Shown: positions 51,156 through 59,989 of the stretch, one piece after another | Numbering within the stretch: position 1 is the first letter of the stretch | How the letters are laid out: each line of letters begins with the position of its first letter | NCBI GenBank assembly: GCA_002163155.1 | Contig: MAAO01000007.1 | Span: forward strand, 1-64,000 | Source: Halobacteriovorax marinus | GTDB taxonomy: Bacteria > Bdellovibrionota > Bacteriovoracia > Bacteriovoracales > Bacteriovoracaceae | DNA length: 64,000 nucleotides | Reading direction: 5' to 3' | Translations under genes and position numbers: made by a program | The notes under the pieces: generated by a model | Databases searched by the model: none | What the model was told of the DNA's origin: nothing | What the model saw: the letters and a program-made list of their open reading frames with translations, nothing else

Positions 51156-52091
51156 TTAGTCCAAGACTGATTTTCGGTACTTCCCTGGTGTCATTTCAAC
51201 AGTTTTCTTAAAAGCTCGGCTAAAGGCAGCTTCTGATTCATAACCTACAGAGTTCGCCACTTCAACTATGGATTGGTTTGTTGTCGTTAAAAGTTTCTTT
51301 GATAAATCGATTCTCCAACTTGTTAAATATTGGATAGGTGAGACACCAACAGATTTTGTGAAACTATTGAATAGTTTTGTCCTAGAGACTGCTGCTTCTT
51401 CTGCCAAATCTTCTACGGTCCATTTCTTCTCTGGATTTCTATGGATCATAGATAAGACTTGTCCTACTTCTGAGTCTAGGGTGGCCATGAGCCATCCAAC
51501 TGACTTAGAGTCATAATTTGTAAGCCAATAGCGGATCATTTGAACGAGCAGTATATCGACTATTCTGAGCAAGATGATGTCTGCCCCGAGACTCGTCACA
51601 GCTTCTTCTTGCATAATCAATTTTACAGTATTTCCTAGTTCAGGATAATTTTCTAAGTCTTCTTTTGATAAATGAATGAAGTCTGGAAATAATGAAAAGA
51701 AGGGGAGGGAGAGCTTTGTCTTTAATTTATAGGACCCACAAATCATTGTGGTAGCTTTATCACTTTCTTTTATAACAACATCTTTAAAGCTTTTTACTAC
51801 GTCTTTATAAAAATTGGACTCACCATCTTTTTCACTAAGAAGCCTATAGTTATTTATTCTCGGAATAAATAATAAGTCGCCAGCTTGAATCACTCGGGGC
51901 TCTTTGGATTCTAAATCAGGGTAGAAATAACAAGTTCCAGATTTAAATATATGAAATAGTGATTTATCTTCTGTAGGAAACATCATTCCCCAAGGAGCAA
52001 CTAGGTTTGGTCTGGCCACAATTTGAGAGCCGAGTTCTCCAACTCTAAGAACATCTCCTAGAATATCTATTGGTTGAGCACAACTAAGCAT
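51156..52091 (-). CDS. AraC-family transcriptional regulator
   Basis: 311 residues from ATG 52091 (AAAGG eight bases upstream); a GTG at 52100 is a weaker option. N-terminal cupin-like sensor (about 15-180: FHIFKSGTCYFYPDLESKEPRVIQAGDLLFIPRINNYRLL) and a C-terminal double HTH (KWTVEDLAEEAAVSRTKLFNSFTKSVGVSPIQYLTSWRIDLSKKLL and SIVEVANSVGYESEAAFSRAFKKTVEMTPGKYRKS). The family activates nearby genes; candidates are the redox cluster from 54352. Its sensor resembles the AraC_binding_2 type. Confidence 0.9.
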   Translation of the reverse strand: MLSCAQPIDILGDVLRVGELGSQIVARPNLVAPWGMMFPTEDKSLFHIFKSGTCYFYPDLESKEPRVIQAGDLLFIPRINNYRLLSEKDGESNFYKDVVKSFKDVVIKESDKATTMICGSYKLKTKLSLPFFSLFPDFIHLSKEDLENYPELGNTVKLIMQEEAVTSLGADIILLRIVDILLVQMIRYWLTNYDSKSVGWLMATLDSEVGQVLSMIHRNPEKKWTVEDLAEEAAVSRTKLFNSFTKSVGVSPIQYLTSWRIDLSKKLLTTTNQSIVEVANSVGYESEAAFSRAFKKTVEMTPGKYRKSVLD

Positions 52092-52200
52092 ATCAATCAC
52101 CTTTGTTTACTTGCTAAATTACGGTTATTATTAAGATTAATATAGATCATCACTAACGGCTCTGAAAAACAAGAAAAATTTCTTTTTGAGAAGATATATT

Positions 52201-54123
52201 CTAGAAATCTTTTAAATCAATGCGCAGAACCACATCTCGATCTAGGTCATGGATAAGTTGAGATTTCATTCCTTTCTTCTTTAACATTCTTTGATAAAGC
52301 CTCTGATGGGCCTTTGAAGTATAGACGTAAACACTATCGAGCTTATCCTGAGTTTTTAATCCTGAAATTAGTTGTGAAATGAGTTCATCACTTAATTTTC
52401 TATCACCAGTTGTCCCATCAACAGTTAGGCGAACAATTTCTCCAATCTTTCTACCTTTCTCTCTCTTTATTCTAATACCCGTGGCCTTCTCTAAAGGAAG
52501 AAGTTCACTGGCCTTACTAGAATCAACTAGCGCAACGCCACCTCTAAGCTTGAACATATCATCTTGTTTGGTACTGACTAAAAGAGTCGTTCTTGGTTCC
52601 ATACTTTTACTACTTCTTATGAAACTCTCGATCTCGGCCTTACTTAGATTTAATCTTTCTTTATAGGTCTCTGAGACAAACTCCCAGTACTTCGTACTTA
52701 AGGCAGCGACTTCTCGCTTTGGTCCATTGAGGTTTAAAACATAGTAATCGCCTTTTTTAGTAGTAAGCTTAAAACCGGCATCTCCAAAGTTTGCGTTATC
52801 AATTTTCTTGCTCTCTAAGTAAAAAGTTAATTCTTCAAAGTCTTTTACATGAAAAAAAGTGCTCTCTTCTTTAAACGAACGAGAAACCTTTAAGGACTTC
52901 ATGATACTAGTGATGGAAGTTAATCCAACTAGAGTAGTCTCAGCAGCAAGAAATAGTAATTCCGAACTTAGTTCTTGATTACATTCAATAAATTTTTGAT
53001 AAAGAGTTTGATTATTTGTTTCAATGAAACCATTTAAAAATCTTGAACACTCTTCTTTCTTTTTTGGGATGGCAATTGAATCTTTTATAAAGAAAGCAGC
53101 ACTCATAGCTCCAGCGGTAGCCTTAGAAACACTAATAAAGACTTCTTCTCGCATTCCCCACTTTAGTAGACCTGCACCCCTTAGTCCCCAGACACCTAGT
53201 CTAAAGGTTGGACCCACAACAAAAGGAAGCGCTAGCATTCCTACTTCTAGGCCGACTTTCTTTATTTTCTTATTTTCTAAAAAATCAATGTTCTTATTAT
53301 AAAAGTGACAGGCTAGACCTTGGGAGTCTCCTGTGGAGAGTTCATTTTTCCAATCAAGCTCACTAAGTACACTAGAGAGGGTGTCGTTTATATAATCTTT
53401 CTCGCTAATCATTTGGATAAAGAGATCGACTCTCTTCTTCTTAACAACTTCTGGAGATTTCTTAGCAAACTCTAGTTGAGAATTCTCTTTAAAGTAAACT
53501 CTATTAATTTTTCTAATACCTTCCTGTGTTTCACCAAGGTAACTTGCGTAGGTTTTTACGAGAGCAGACTTAAATTTTTTATCACTTACACTTTCTTTAA
53601 GAATTAATTCTTCTATGTTTGGTCCTGCTAGTACCGGCCTTTTTGAGAGGAGAATTATTTTAAGCTTTTGAAGTTTCTTTAAATGGTCTTCGTTTTCTAT
53701 ACGCATAGCACTTGAACAAATTCTAAAGCACATATTGAGCTTCTTTGAAGCTATATCAATTTCATTCGTTATGACCTTTAGGTTTTTAAAGTCAGCACGA
53801 ATATTATTGTATTCATTCCCGTACCAATCACGACTCTCATCTTCCTCTACAAAACTATTGCGTAGGTAGCGGAGCATGCCTTTGTTGTTATCAATTTCTG
53901 CTTTTAAGAATTTCTTTCTCTCAGTTAACTTATCAACTATCCACGACCACTTTACAAAAGATTCCATGCTCGTTTTGTTTAAATTTATGGGAGCCGTTTT
54001 AGAGAATTCACTACAATGAATCTTTTGTTTAGATTTTGAATTACAGATCTCACTAGGGGAGAGCGCTTGTACTTGCCAAGAAATACAAAGAAGGAATAGA
54101 GAGATCTTTAATGGAGAATTCAT
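52201..54123 (-). CDS. Secreted/membrane protein with acyltransferase-like C-terminus
   Basis: 640 residues with a signal peptide (ISLFLLCISWQVQA). Mature part: N-terminal helical region with CXXC-like cysteines (MCFRICSSA), hydrophobic segments at about 285-305 and 330-350 (GMLALPFVVGPTFRLGVWGLRGAGLLKWG), then about 430-640 a GNAT-like pattern: EIVRLTVDGTTGDRKLSDELISQLISGLKTQDKLDSVYVYTSKAHQRLYQRMLKKKG, the layout of acetyl- or acyl-transferases and autoinducer-synthase folds (core strands, then a YxRMLKKKG tail). A secreted enzyme of this fold is unusual. No neighbours of clear relation. Confidence 0.65.
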   Translation of the reverse strand: MNSPLKISLFLLCISWQVQALSPSEICNSKSKQKIHCSEFSKTAPINLNKTSMESFVKWSWIVDKLTERKKFLKAEIDNNKGMLRYLRNSFVEEDESRDWYGNEYNNIRADFKNLKVITNEIDIASKKLNMCFRICSSAMRIENEDHLKKLQKLKIILLSKRPVLAGPNIEELILKESVSDKKFKSALVKTYASYLGETQEGIRKINRVYFKENSQLEFAKKSPEVVKKKRVDLFIQMISEKDYINDTLSSVLSELDWKNELSTGDSQGLACHFYNKNIDFLENKKIKKVGLEVGMLALPFVVGPTFRLGVWGLRGAGLLKWGMREEVFISVSKATAGAMSAAFFIKDSIAIPKKKEECSRFLNGFIETNNQTLYQKFIECNQELSSELLFLAAETTLVGLTSITSIMKSLKVSRSFKEESTFFHVKDFEELTFYLESKKIDNANFGDAGFKLTTKKGDYYVLNLNGPKREVAALSTKYWEFVSETYKERLNLSKAEIESFIRSSKSMEPRTTLLVSTKQDDMFKLRGGVALVDSSKASELLPLEKATGIRIKREKGRKIGEIVRLTVDGTTGDRKLSDELISQLISGLKTQDKLDSVYVYTSKAHQRLYQRMLKKKGMKSQLIHDLDRDVVLRIDLKDF

Positions 54124-54235
54124 TTAATACTCATCGGTTATAGCGTGAAAAGTAATTATTTATTCAGGATGAAACAGAATGAAAACAGTAGGTTATCTAC
54201 GTCCAAGAACTCCTGAATTGTTCCTGATTTTACTG

Positions 54236-54252
54236 TATTCATGATGTGAATA
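54236..54252. promoter_or_regulatory. Inverted repeat upstream of the AhpD-like gene
   Basis: TATTCA (54236-54241), spacer TGATG, TGAATA (54247-54252), about 100 bases before ATG 54352. A candidate operator; regulator unknown (the AraC gene at 51156 is one possibility). Confidence 0.35.
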
Positions 54253-54351
54253 TATCATATCATTTGTATTGATTTGAATTATGAGCAGTTTGGGTCGAAT
54301 ATGTATTCAAGCTAAGAACAACTAACCAATCAATAAACAGGAGAAATCAAA

Positions 54352-54903
54352 ATGTTAACGTACAAAATCTACAATGAAGAAACGGCACCAGAATACGCAA
54401 AGGAAACTTTAAAAGGTTACACCAAGAAGTACGGTTTTATTCCAAACGTTATGGGGGTAGCGGCCGAGTCACAAGCAGCTTTAGAGACTTACACTAATGC
54501 AGTTGAAGTACTAGGGAACTCCACTCTAACACCAGCTGAACAACAGGTACTTTATTTAACAGTGAGTTATGAGAATGAATGTAAGTACTGTGTTGCTGCT
54601 CATACAACTGTTGGAAAGATGTTTGAAGTAAACGATGAGGTTCTAAATGATCTAAGAAACGGCAAAGAAGTAAAAGACTCAAAATTAAATGAGTTGATTA
54701 AATTTACTAGGCTCGTAGTTAAGAACCGTGGACGTGTAAATGCTGAGCAAGTAAATGCATTCATAGAAGCTGGATACTCAAAGGGAAATATTTTTGATGT
54801 GATTACGGTAGTCGCAACTAAGACAATTAGTAATTACATTAACCATATTGTGGAAACTCCAGTTGATAACGCTTTTGAGGCCAATCTTTGGCAAGGTAAG
54901 TAG
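54352..54903 (+). CDS. AhpD-like (CMD family) peroxidase-related protein
   Basis: 183 residues. Carboxymuconolactone decarboxylase/AhpD fold: LTPAEQQVLYLTVSYENECKYCVAAHTTVGK with redox CxxC (C77, C80) and H84, as in alkylhydroperoxidase D. It uses a thiol/disulfide relay to reduce peroxides or other adducts. ATG has AGGAGA eight bases upstream. The stop is followed two bases later by a thioredoxin-reductase-like gene and then a glutathione transferase gene, a redox operon. Confidence 0.9.
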   Translation: MLTYKIYNEETAPEYAKETLKGYTKKYGFIPNVMGVAAESQAALETYTNAVEVLGNSTLTPAEQQVLYLTVSYENECKYCVAAHTTVGKMFEVNDEVLNDLRNGKEVKDSKLNELIKFTRLVVKNRGRVNAEQVNAFIEAGYSKGNIFDVITVVATKTISNYINHIVETPVDNAFEANLWQGK

Positions 54904-54905
54904 TC

Positions 54906-55883
54906 ATGAAAGTCTATGATGTAGCAGTCATTGGTTCCGGCGCTGCCGGCGCTATGGGTAGTTTACGTGCGGTTCTTAATAATTTGGACACTGTTACATT
55001 TATGGGCAGTCCAAGAACTAAGAAATCTGCTCGTGCAACTTGGGTTGGTAAAATTGAAAACATGCCTAATTTATTTGATAAGACTAAAGGAGTTATTCAA
55101 AGCTCGAATGATGTTTTCAAATGGATCAACTCAAGTGATCTCTGGAAAGATAACCTATCTCAAGTTAAATCTTCCGTAACGAAAGTCACAGGAGAGAAGG
55201 GGAACTTCGAATTAACAACAGACAAGGGTGAAACTTTTTTTGCACAGAATATACTCTTAGGAACTGGTATCATGGACATGCAGCCAGAGATTCAAGGAAG
55301 TATTAAACCTATTTTTCCTATGGCAAATGCCGGACATATTGAATATTGTATTCTGTGTGATGGTCATAAGAGCAAGGGAAAGGATACGACAATTATTGGT
55401 CACGATGAAACAGCAGGTTGGATCGCCACCATGCTTTTTGAAAGGTATGAAAATCCTTCTATGACCATAGTGACCAATGGAAAACCAACTGAGATTAAAG
55501 AAGACTCTGAGTTAGGTAAGAGAGTGAAGAAGTATGGAATTAAAATTGTGGAATCTCCAATATTAGAAATTCTTGGTGATGCTAAAGAAGAAGGTCTGGT
55601 AGGTCTTCAGTTAGAGGATGGAACAATCATAAAGACCCAAAAAGGTTTTGTTTCTCTGGGAGTTATTCCTCACAATGAATTGGCCTTACAAGTCGGAGCA
55701 AAGGTAGACGAGAGAGGATTTGTTGTGACGGATACTGTGGGAGAGTCAAATGTACCAGGATTCTTTGTGGCCGGAGACTTAAGAGGTGGAAAGAAGAATC
55801 AAATTTATACATCTTGGGATATGGCAGTGGATTCTGTAAATAGAATTGATCGTTATGTAAGAGATGGAAAAAGAAACTCTTGA
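54906..55883 (+). CDS. Thioredoxin-reductase-like flavoprotein
   Basis: 325 residues. FAD-binding GSGAAGAMGSLRA (10-22), redox C148-I-L-C151-DG (as CxxCD of TrxB), NADPH-side GHDETAGWIATMLF, and C-terminal GFFVAGDLRGGKKNQI. It is similar to bacterial thioredoxin reductases but lacks an adjacent thioredoxin gene, so its partner may be the AhpD-like protein two bases upstream. The downstream glutathione transferase frame overlaps it slightly. Confidence 0.88.
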   Translation: MKVYDVAVIGSGAAGAMGSLRAVLNNLDTVTFMGSPRTKKSARATWVGKIENMPNLFDKTKGVIQSSNDVFKWINSSDLWKDNLSQVKSSVTKVTGEKGNFELTTDKGETFFAQNILLGTGIMDMQPEIQGSIKPIFPMANAGHIEYCILCDGHKSKGKDTTIIGHDETAGWIATMLFERYENPSMTIVTNGKPTEIKEDSELGKRVKKYGIKIVESPILEILGDAKEEGLVGLQLEDGTIIKTQKGFVSLGVIPHNELALQVGAKVDERGFVVTDTVGESNVPGFFVAGDLRGGKKNQIYTSWDMAVDSVNRIDRYVRDGKRNS

Positions 55884-55924
55884 TTAAAGTAAGTTGTGTA
55901 AATATTTTTGAAAAGGTAATCATT

Positions 55925-56614
55925 ATGAAAAAAACAGAAGAAAAAATTAAACTCTATTCTGCATGGTACTGTCCATTTGCTCAACGAGCGTGGTTAAGTC
56001 TTCTGGTTAATAAGAGAGACTTTAAATATATAGAAATTGATCCCTATAATAAAACTGAAGAATGGATGAGAATCTCTAAAGGATTTGGAACAGCTCCAGT
56101 AGTGATAGAAGATGAGACAACACTTGTTGATTCTTTAGATATTTTAAAATACTTTGATAATCCAAAAACAGGAACAAATTATAGTCCAGAAATTGAAGAG
56201 ACTCTAAGCTTTATCAATAAAGATTTAATACCTTCTTTTTATCGCTTTTTAAAAGCTACTAATGATGAAGATTTAAAGAAGACTAGAGCGGAATTTACAA
56301 TTTTTCTAAACAAGTTTTCCAATGAAATCAATGAAAAAGGGCAGTATTATTTAGGGCAAAATTTTAGTATAGTTGACCTCGCTTTTATTCCCTTTGCCTA
56401 TCGAATAGATTTATTATTGAGACATTACAAAGAATATATCGTCGCGAAAGAAGTTAAGAACTTTGCGCGCTATCAACAATGGTATGAGGCAATAATAAAA
56501 GCAGAATTCTTTAAAGAAACAAAGACGGGCATGGATAATTATGATGAAGAACTCATTAATTTCTATAAAGTCTATAGTGAAGGCGGTGGGCAGGAAGATG
56601 TAACCAAGAGTTGA
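55925..56614 (+). CDS. Glutathione S-transferase family protein
   Basis: 229 residues from ATG 55925 (AAAAGG upstream); an in-frame ORF begins at 55880 but overlaps the flavoprotein gene. Thioredoxin-like N-terminal domain: YSAWYCPFAQRAWLSLLVNKRD with C-P-F site and the cis-Pro loop TAPVVIEDE, then SLDILKYFD; C-terminal helical domain from about 95. It conjugates or reduces with glutathione. Close to a second GST (58490). Confidence 0.88.
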   Translation: MKKTEEKIKLYSAWYCPFAQRAWLSLLVNKRDFKYIEIDPYNKTEEWMRISKGFGTAPVVIEDETTLVDSLDILKYFDNPKTGTNYSPEIEETLSFINKDLIPSFYRFLKATNDEDLKKTRAEFTIFLNKFSNEINEKGQYYLGQNFSIVDLAFIPFAYRIDLLLRHYKEYIVAKEVKNFARYQQWYEAIIKAEFFKETKTGMDNYDEELINFYKVYSEGGGQEDVTKS

Positions 56615-56633
56615 TCAAAGATGCAGCTATAAA

Positions 56634-57533
56634 TTAACACAACTCTCTTCGTAGTGTATCTATTAAGGCCTTCTCGGCTGCACTCTTGGTTTGATGCCTC
56701 TTGCAGATGATATCAAAACTAGAAGTAAAACTAATATTCTTACTTTTAAATAATTGAATAACTGAGCCTTTTTTTATTTCATCCTCAACCATATAATGAG
56801 GAATCATGGCAATGCCTAAACCTTTGAGCATTAATTCACGCGCAATGGACCCATCTGGGCAGACGTAGTGGGGTGACTTCTTTCTAAATTGTAGCTCAAG
56901 TTTTTTATTGGCCTTCTTAATCCAAAAACAAAGTGCATCACTATCTTCTGTGTAATCAATAACGTCCATTTCAAGTAAGTCAGTGAGTTTGGTAGGCATT
57001 CCAGTTGTTTTAATATACTTCTTTGAAGCAACAAGAACATTATTCTTCTTCTCCGTTGGATATATTTCAAACATGTCTTTATCTTTGATTAAGAGAAGAA
57101 TTCCAATATCTGCTTTATTGTTTAAAACAAGATCTTCAACTACTGCAGCGTCTCCATGCATGATGGTGAACTTAACATTTGGATGTGTTCTCTTAAAGTT
57201 AGCGAAAACGATGGGTAACATATGTTGTGCAATATCTGGACGAATGGCAATTCTAATTTCTCCTGTAAGGGAAGTAAGATCATTTTTTATAAACGAAATT
57301 TCATCATCAATACTTTGAAGTTTTTCAAGTCCAATTTTATATAATTTTTCACCTTGTTTAGTCAGATATATTCTTCTGTGCTTTCGCTCTAGTAGGGGAA
57401 ACTCTAACTCATCTTCGAGAAGTTGGATTTGTTGAGTTATCGCTGGCTGCGTTCTGTGAAGATTCTTCGCCGCTTTTGAGATGCTTTGTGTTTTAGCTAC
57501 CTCTACAAATGTTCTCAATTTATTAAAATCCAT
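56634..57533 (-). CDS. LysR-family transcriptional regulator
   Basis: 299 residues. HTH NKLRTFVEVAKTQSISKAAKNLHRTQPAITQQIQLLEDELEFPLLERKHR, then the effector-binding domain (GEIRIAIRPDIAQHMLPIVFANFKRTHPNVKFTI). It is divergent from the SRPBCC/GST group (57660-59170) across a gap that contains an inverted repeat (57602-57617) and probably regulates it. It is convergent with the glutathione transferase gene to its left. Confidence 0.92.
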   Translation of the reverse strand: MDFNKLRTFVEVAKTQSISKAAKNLHRTQPAITQQIQLLEDELEFPLLERKHRRIYLTKQGEKLYKIGLEKLQSIDDEISFIKNDLTSLTGEIRIAIRPDIAQHMLPIVFANFKRTHPNVKFTIMHGDAAVVEDLVLNNKADIGILLLIKDKDMFEIYPTEKKNNVLVASKKYIKTTGMPTKLTDLLEMDVIDYTEDSDALCFWIKKANKKLELQFRKKSPHYVCPDGSIARELMLKGLGIAMIPHYMVEDEIKKGSVIQLFKSKNISFTSSFDIICKRHQTKSAAEKALIDTLRRELC

Positions 57534-57601
57534 AAGTTACCTCATATTAAATATATAAGAATTTCTTTAAAAAATACAATAAAAACTAATTTTTTTTAAT
57601 G

Positions 57602-57617
57602 TATCGCTTGGCCGATA
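57602..57617. promoter_or_regulatory. Inverted repeat in divergent LysR/SRPBCC promoter region
   Basis: TATCG, six-base spacer CTTGGC, CGATA. A LysR-type site candidate, 43 bases before ATG 57660. Confidence 0.4.
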
Positions 57618-57659
57618 ATAAGACATGAAATTAAGAACAACCTGAAATAGGAGTCATTT

Positions 57660-58124
57660 ATGCATGAAGTAGAAGTCATTAGATTATTAAATCACCAAGA
57701 CGAAGAAGTATGGAAAATGTGGGATGACTTTGATGCCATCCATAAGTTTCATCCTGATTTAACCTCTAGCCCAATAGTTGGGAAAGTAAAAAAGGGGCAG
57801 GGGACGCAAAGAGTATGTCATTTAAAAGATGGAAATAAAATTAAAGAGGAGATTTATGAATATGACGTAGCAAAGAAACAAATGAAGTTTACTCTTGAAG
57901 CTGACTTTATGCCCTTTAAATCTGCTTTTGCAGAAGTAAATGTTTTAAAGAAATCTGCCACAACTTCAGAAGTGACATTCAAAATTAGTTTTGATCCTAA
58001 GTTTGGGCCTCTGGGCTTTATTCTTGGCAAAATTGCGATCAGACCAAAATTGAAGGCAGTGATGGAGTCTATAGTTAGTGGACTTGATTCTCATTTAACT
58101 GCAATAAAAGGGAACACTGCATGA
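57660..58124 (+). CDS. SRPBCC-family (polyketide cyclase-like) protein
   Basis: 154 residues. VEVIRLLNHQDEEVWKMWDDFDAIHKFHPDL at the N-terminus, GTQRVCHLKDGNKIKEEI in the middle and a C-terminal helix (KLKAVMESIVSGLDSHL) fit a START-like ligand-binding cavity. It overlaps the next gene by four bases (ATGA) and is translated with it. It probably binds a small hydrophobic substrate; the LysR gene divergent to it is the likely regulator. Confidence 0.85.
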   Translation: MHEVEVIRLLNHQDEEVWKMWDDFDAIHKFHPDLTSSPIVGKVKKGQGTQRVCHLKDGNKIKEEIYEYDVAKKQMKFTLEADFMPFKSAFAEVNVLKKSATTSEVTFKISFDPKFGPLGFILGKIAIRPKLKAVMESIVSGLDSHLTAIKGNTA

Positions 58125-58474
58125 TTCATTATTTAGAGTTTGAATTTCCAAAATTTGAAGTGGTTGCATCAATTGCAGGTGAGATCTTAGCGATAACAAG
58201 CTCTCCTGTACTACTCAATGAGATTGGAGGAATAGGATATAAACCTGTTTATTACTTTCCCGTTAAGGATGTGAATCTTGAAATCTTTTTGAAATCAGAC
58301 TTTAAATCACATTGCTATTTAAAAGGTGATGGGAATTATTATTCCACAAAAATAAAAGGGGAATTGTTTGAAGAGATTGCCTGGCAATACAAAGAAAGTT
58401 TCCCTGAAGCAAAACCACTTGAAGGACTTATCGCCTTCAATTTAACAAAAGTTGATATTCAGATCAATAAATAA
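58121..58474 (+). CDS. Hypothetical protein coupled to SRPBCC gene
   Basis: 117 residues, no signal peptide, beta-rich N-terminus (IHYLEFEFPKFEVVASIAGEIL) and a lysine-containing C-terminal helix. I do not recognise the family. Its start overlaps the SRPBCC stop by four bases and the GST gene follows 15 bases later, so it belongs to the same operon. It may be a DUF427- or cupin-like partner, but there is no motif to confirm this. Confidence 0.7.
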   Translation: MIHYLEFEFPKFEVVASIAGEILAITSSPVLLNEIGGIGYKPVYYFPVKDVNLEIFLKSDFKSHCYLKGDGNYYSTKIKGELFEEIAWQYKESFPEAKPLEGLIAFNLTKVDIQINK

Positions 58475-58489
58475 AATAAGGATTTTAAA

Positions 58490-59170
58490 ATGATAGATTT
58501 ATACACAGACGCAACACCAAATGGTTTAAAAGTTTCAATTGCATTAGAAGAGCTAGGGCTTGAGTATAACGTTCATCAGTTGTACTTAGGCGGGGATCAA
58601 TTTGATTCCGAATTCACTACTCTAAATCCTAATAATAAAATTCCAGTACTCAAAGACCAGGACATTGTTATTAGTGAGTCAGGGGCGATTCTTTATTACC
58701 TAGCAGAAAAACATGGAAAATTACTAGGATCTAATCTTGCCGAAAAAACTAAGGTGATAGAAATGTTGATGTTTCAAATGAGCGGCATTGGCCCCTATTT
58801 GGGACAGTATTTAGTTTTCGCAGCGGCGTGGGGAAACGAATTTCCAAAAGTGACAAATCGCTACTTCAAAGAAACTTCAAGAATCTTAAAAGTCTTAAAT
58901 AAGCGTCTTGAAGGAAAGGAATTTATCGCAGGTGATGAATTTTCAATTGCTGACGTATCATTTATTCCTTGGATTAATTTAATTATTAAACATCCAGCTA
59001 CAGGGCAATTACCACTAGAAGAAAATAAGAATGTATTTGCTTGGATAAATCGCATGCTTGAGAGGCCAGCTGTTATCAAGGGGCTTAATAATCCAGCACC
59101 ATATTCTCCTGAAAAACAATTCAAGGGATTTGTTGATGCTACGATAGGGCATGGTCCTCTTCATGAATAG
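58490..59170 (+). CDS. Glutathione S-transferase family protein (second)
   Basis: 226 residues. Thioredoxin-like domain IDLYTDATPNGLKVSIALEELGLEY and NKIPVLKDQDIVISESGAILYYLA (cis-Pro, ESGAI glutathione contacts), then a helical domain with FIAGDEFSIADVSFIPW. The pattern of TPNGLKVSI resembles the YghU/Ure2-like group. Preceded by AAGGATTTT. Last gene of the SRPBCC operon. Confidence 0.9.
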   Translation: MIDLYTDATPNGLKVSIALEELGLEYNVHQLYLGGDQFDSEFTTLNPNNKIPVLKDQDIVISESGAILYYLAEKHGKLLGSNLAEKTKVIEMLMFQMSGIGPYLGQYLVFAAAWGNEFPKVTNRYFKETSRILKVLNKRLEGKEFIAGDEFSIADVSFIPWINLIIKHPATGQLPLEENKNVFAWINRMLERPAVIKGLNNPAPYSPEKQFKGFVDATIGHGPLHE

Positions 59171-59214
59171 AAACTCTCTTCCCTCAAAAAGGATATTCGT
59201 CCCTTAATAGTTTT

Positions 59215-59244
59215 GCGGTTGGTTCTATAAGTAGAATCAGCCGC
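59215..59244 (+). other. Strong 13-bp hairpin after the GST gene
   Basis: GCGGTTGGTTCTA pairs with TAGAATCAGCCGC (two G-U pairs), loop TAAG. No T-run follows. It could be a transcription terminator of atypical form or an RNA-stabilising structure. Confidence 0.4.
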
Positions 59245-59260
59245 TATATATAAGAAAGAA

Positions 59261-59279
59261 AAGGAGATAATACATGTAA
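59261..59279 (+). promoter_or_regulatory. Start-stop element (AAGGAG then ATG-TAA)
   Basis: A perfect Shine-Dalgarno AAGGAG (59261-59266), seven bases, then ATG (59274-59276) directly followed by TAA (59277-59279). Ribosomes would load and stop at once. It lies about 80 bases upstream of the peroxiredoxin gene and could affect its leader. Confidence 0.4.
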
Positions 59280-59359
59280 CAGAGGTCATTTTCATTTGCA
59301 GGTTTGAGCATTTTACGTAACTATAGAGAGAATTTAGTTATACGTAGATGGAGAAACCA

Positions 59360-59926
59360 ATGAAAAAGATATTACTTATACTTCTAATGATTCCTCAATT
59401 AACTTTTGCCATGGTCGGTTTGCAAGTAGGAGATTCAGCTCCTAACTTAACCTTGCAAGATACAGAGGGTAAGAGTTTTAATTTCTCTAAAGAGGCCAAT
59501 ACAACAGTCGTTGTTTTCTATAGAGGAGCATGGTGCCCATATTGTATGACTCAGTTAAAGAGTATCCAATCTGAGGTAGTAGATTCCGTAAAAAATAGAG
59601 CTCAAATCGTGGCAGTCAGTGTTGATAGATTGATGTTAGCTAAGAAAATGAGAAACAAGTATAATTTCTCTTTTAAAGTTCTAAGCGATCCAAAAGCTAG
59701 CTCTCTAAAAGCTTTTAAAATCGCCAATAAGGTTTCTGACGAGCTGGTAAAGAAATATAAATCTTCCTATAAAATTGATATTGAAGCAGATTCTGGAGAG
59801 ACTCATCATATGGTTGCTCATCCTGCGGTCTTTATCATAAAGAAGGGAAAAGTTGTTTTTGCTGATATCCACTTAGATTATAAAGTTAGAACAAAGAATT
59901 CTCAGATCTTGGATGCTTTGAAGTAA
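59360..59926 (+). CDS. Secreted peroxiredoxin-like (AhpC/TSA) protein
   Basis: 188 residues from ATG 59360 (GGAG six bases upstream; ATG 59348 lies before that site). Signal peptide LLILLMIPQLTFA. Thioredoxin fold with VVVFYRGAWCPYC (C59, C62), PAVFIIKKGKVV and MRNKYNFSFKVLSDP. Exported members of the family work as periplasmic disulfide or peroxide reductases. It stands alone, with an unusual leader (hairpin at 59215 and a start-stop element). Confidence 0.87.
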   Translation: MKKILLILLMIPQLTFAMVGLQVGDSAPNLTLQDTEGKSFNFSKEANTTVVVFYRGAWCPYCMTQLKSIQSEVVDSVKNRAQIVAVSVDRLMLAKKMRNKYNFSFKVLSDPKASSLKAFKIANKVSDELVKKYKSSYKIDIEADSGETHHMVAHPAVFIIKKGKVVFADIHLDYKVRTKNSQILDALK

Positions 59927-59951
59927 CTCCAAGACGATTCTTACGATTTCC

Positions 59952-59989
59952 TCACCTCCTATTTCTGGAGGTGAAGGCCTTATACCTCC
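59952..59989 (+). promoter_or_regulatory. Mutually exclusive hairpins (ACCTCC-GGAGGT-ACCTCC)
   Basis: TCACCTCC (59952-59959) can pair with GGAGGTGA (59967-59974), while the same GGAGGT can pair with ACCTCC at 59984-59989. This may be an attenuator-like switch in the leader of the ABC-F gene or the tail of the peroxiredoxin gene. A 17-codon ORF from ATG 60098 overlaps the ABC-F start but lacks a ribosome site. Confidence 0.35.
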
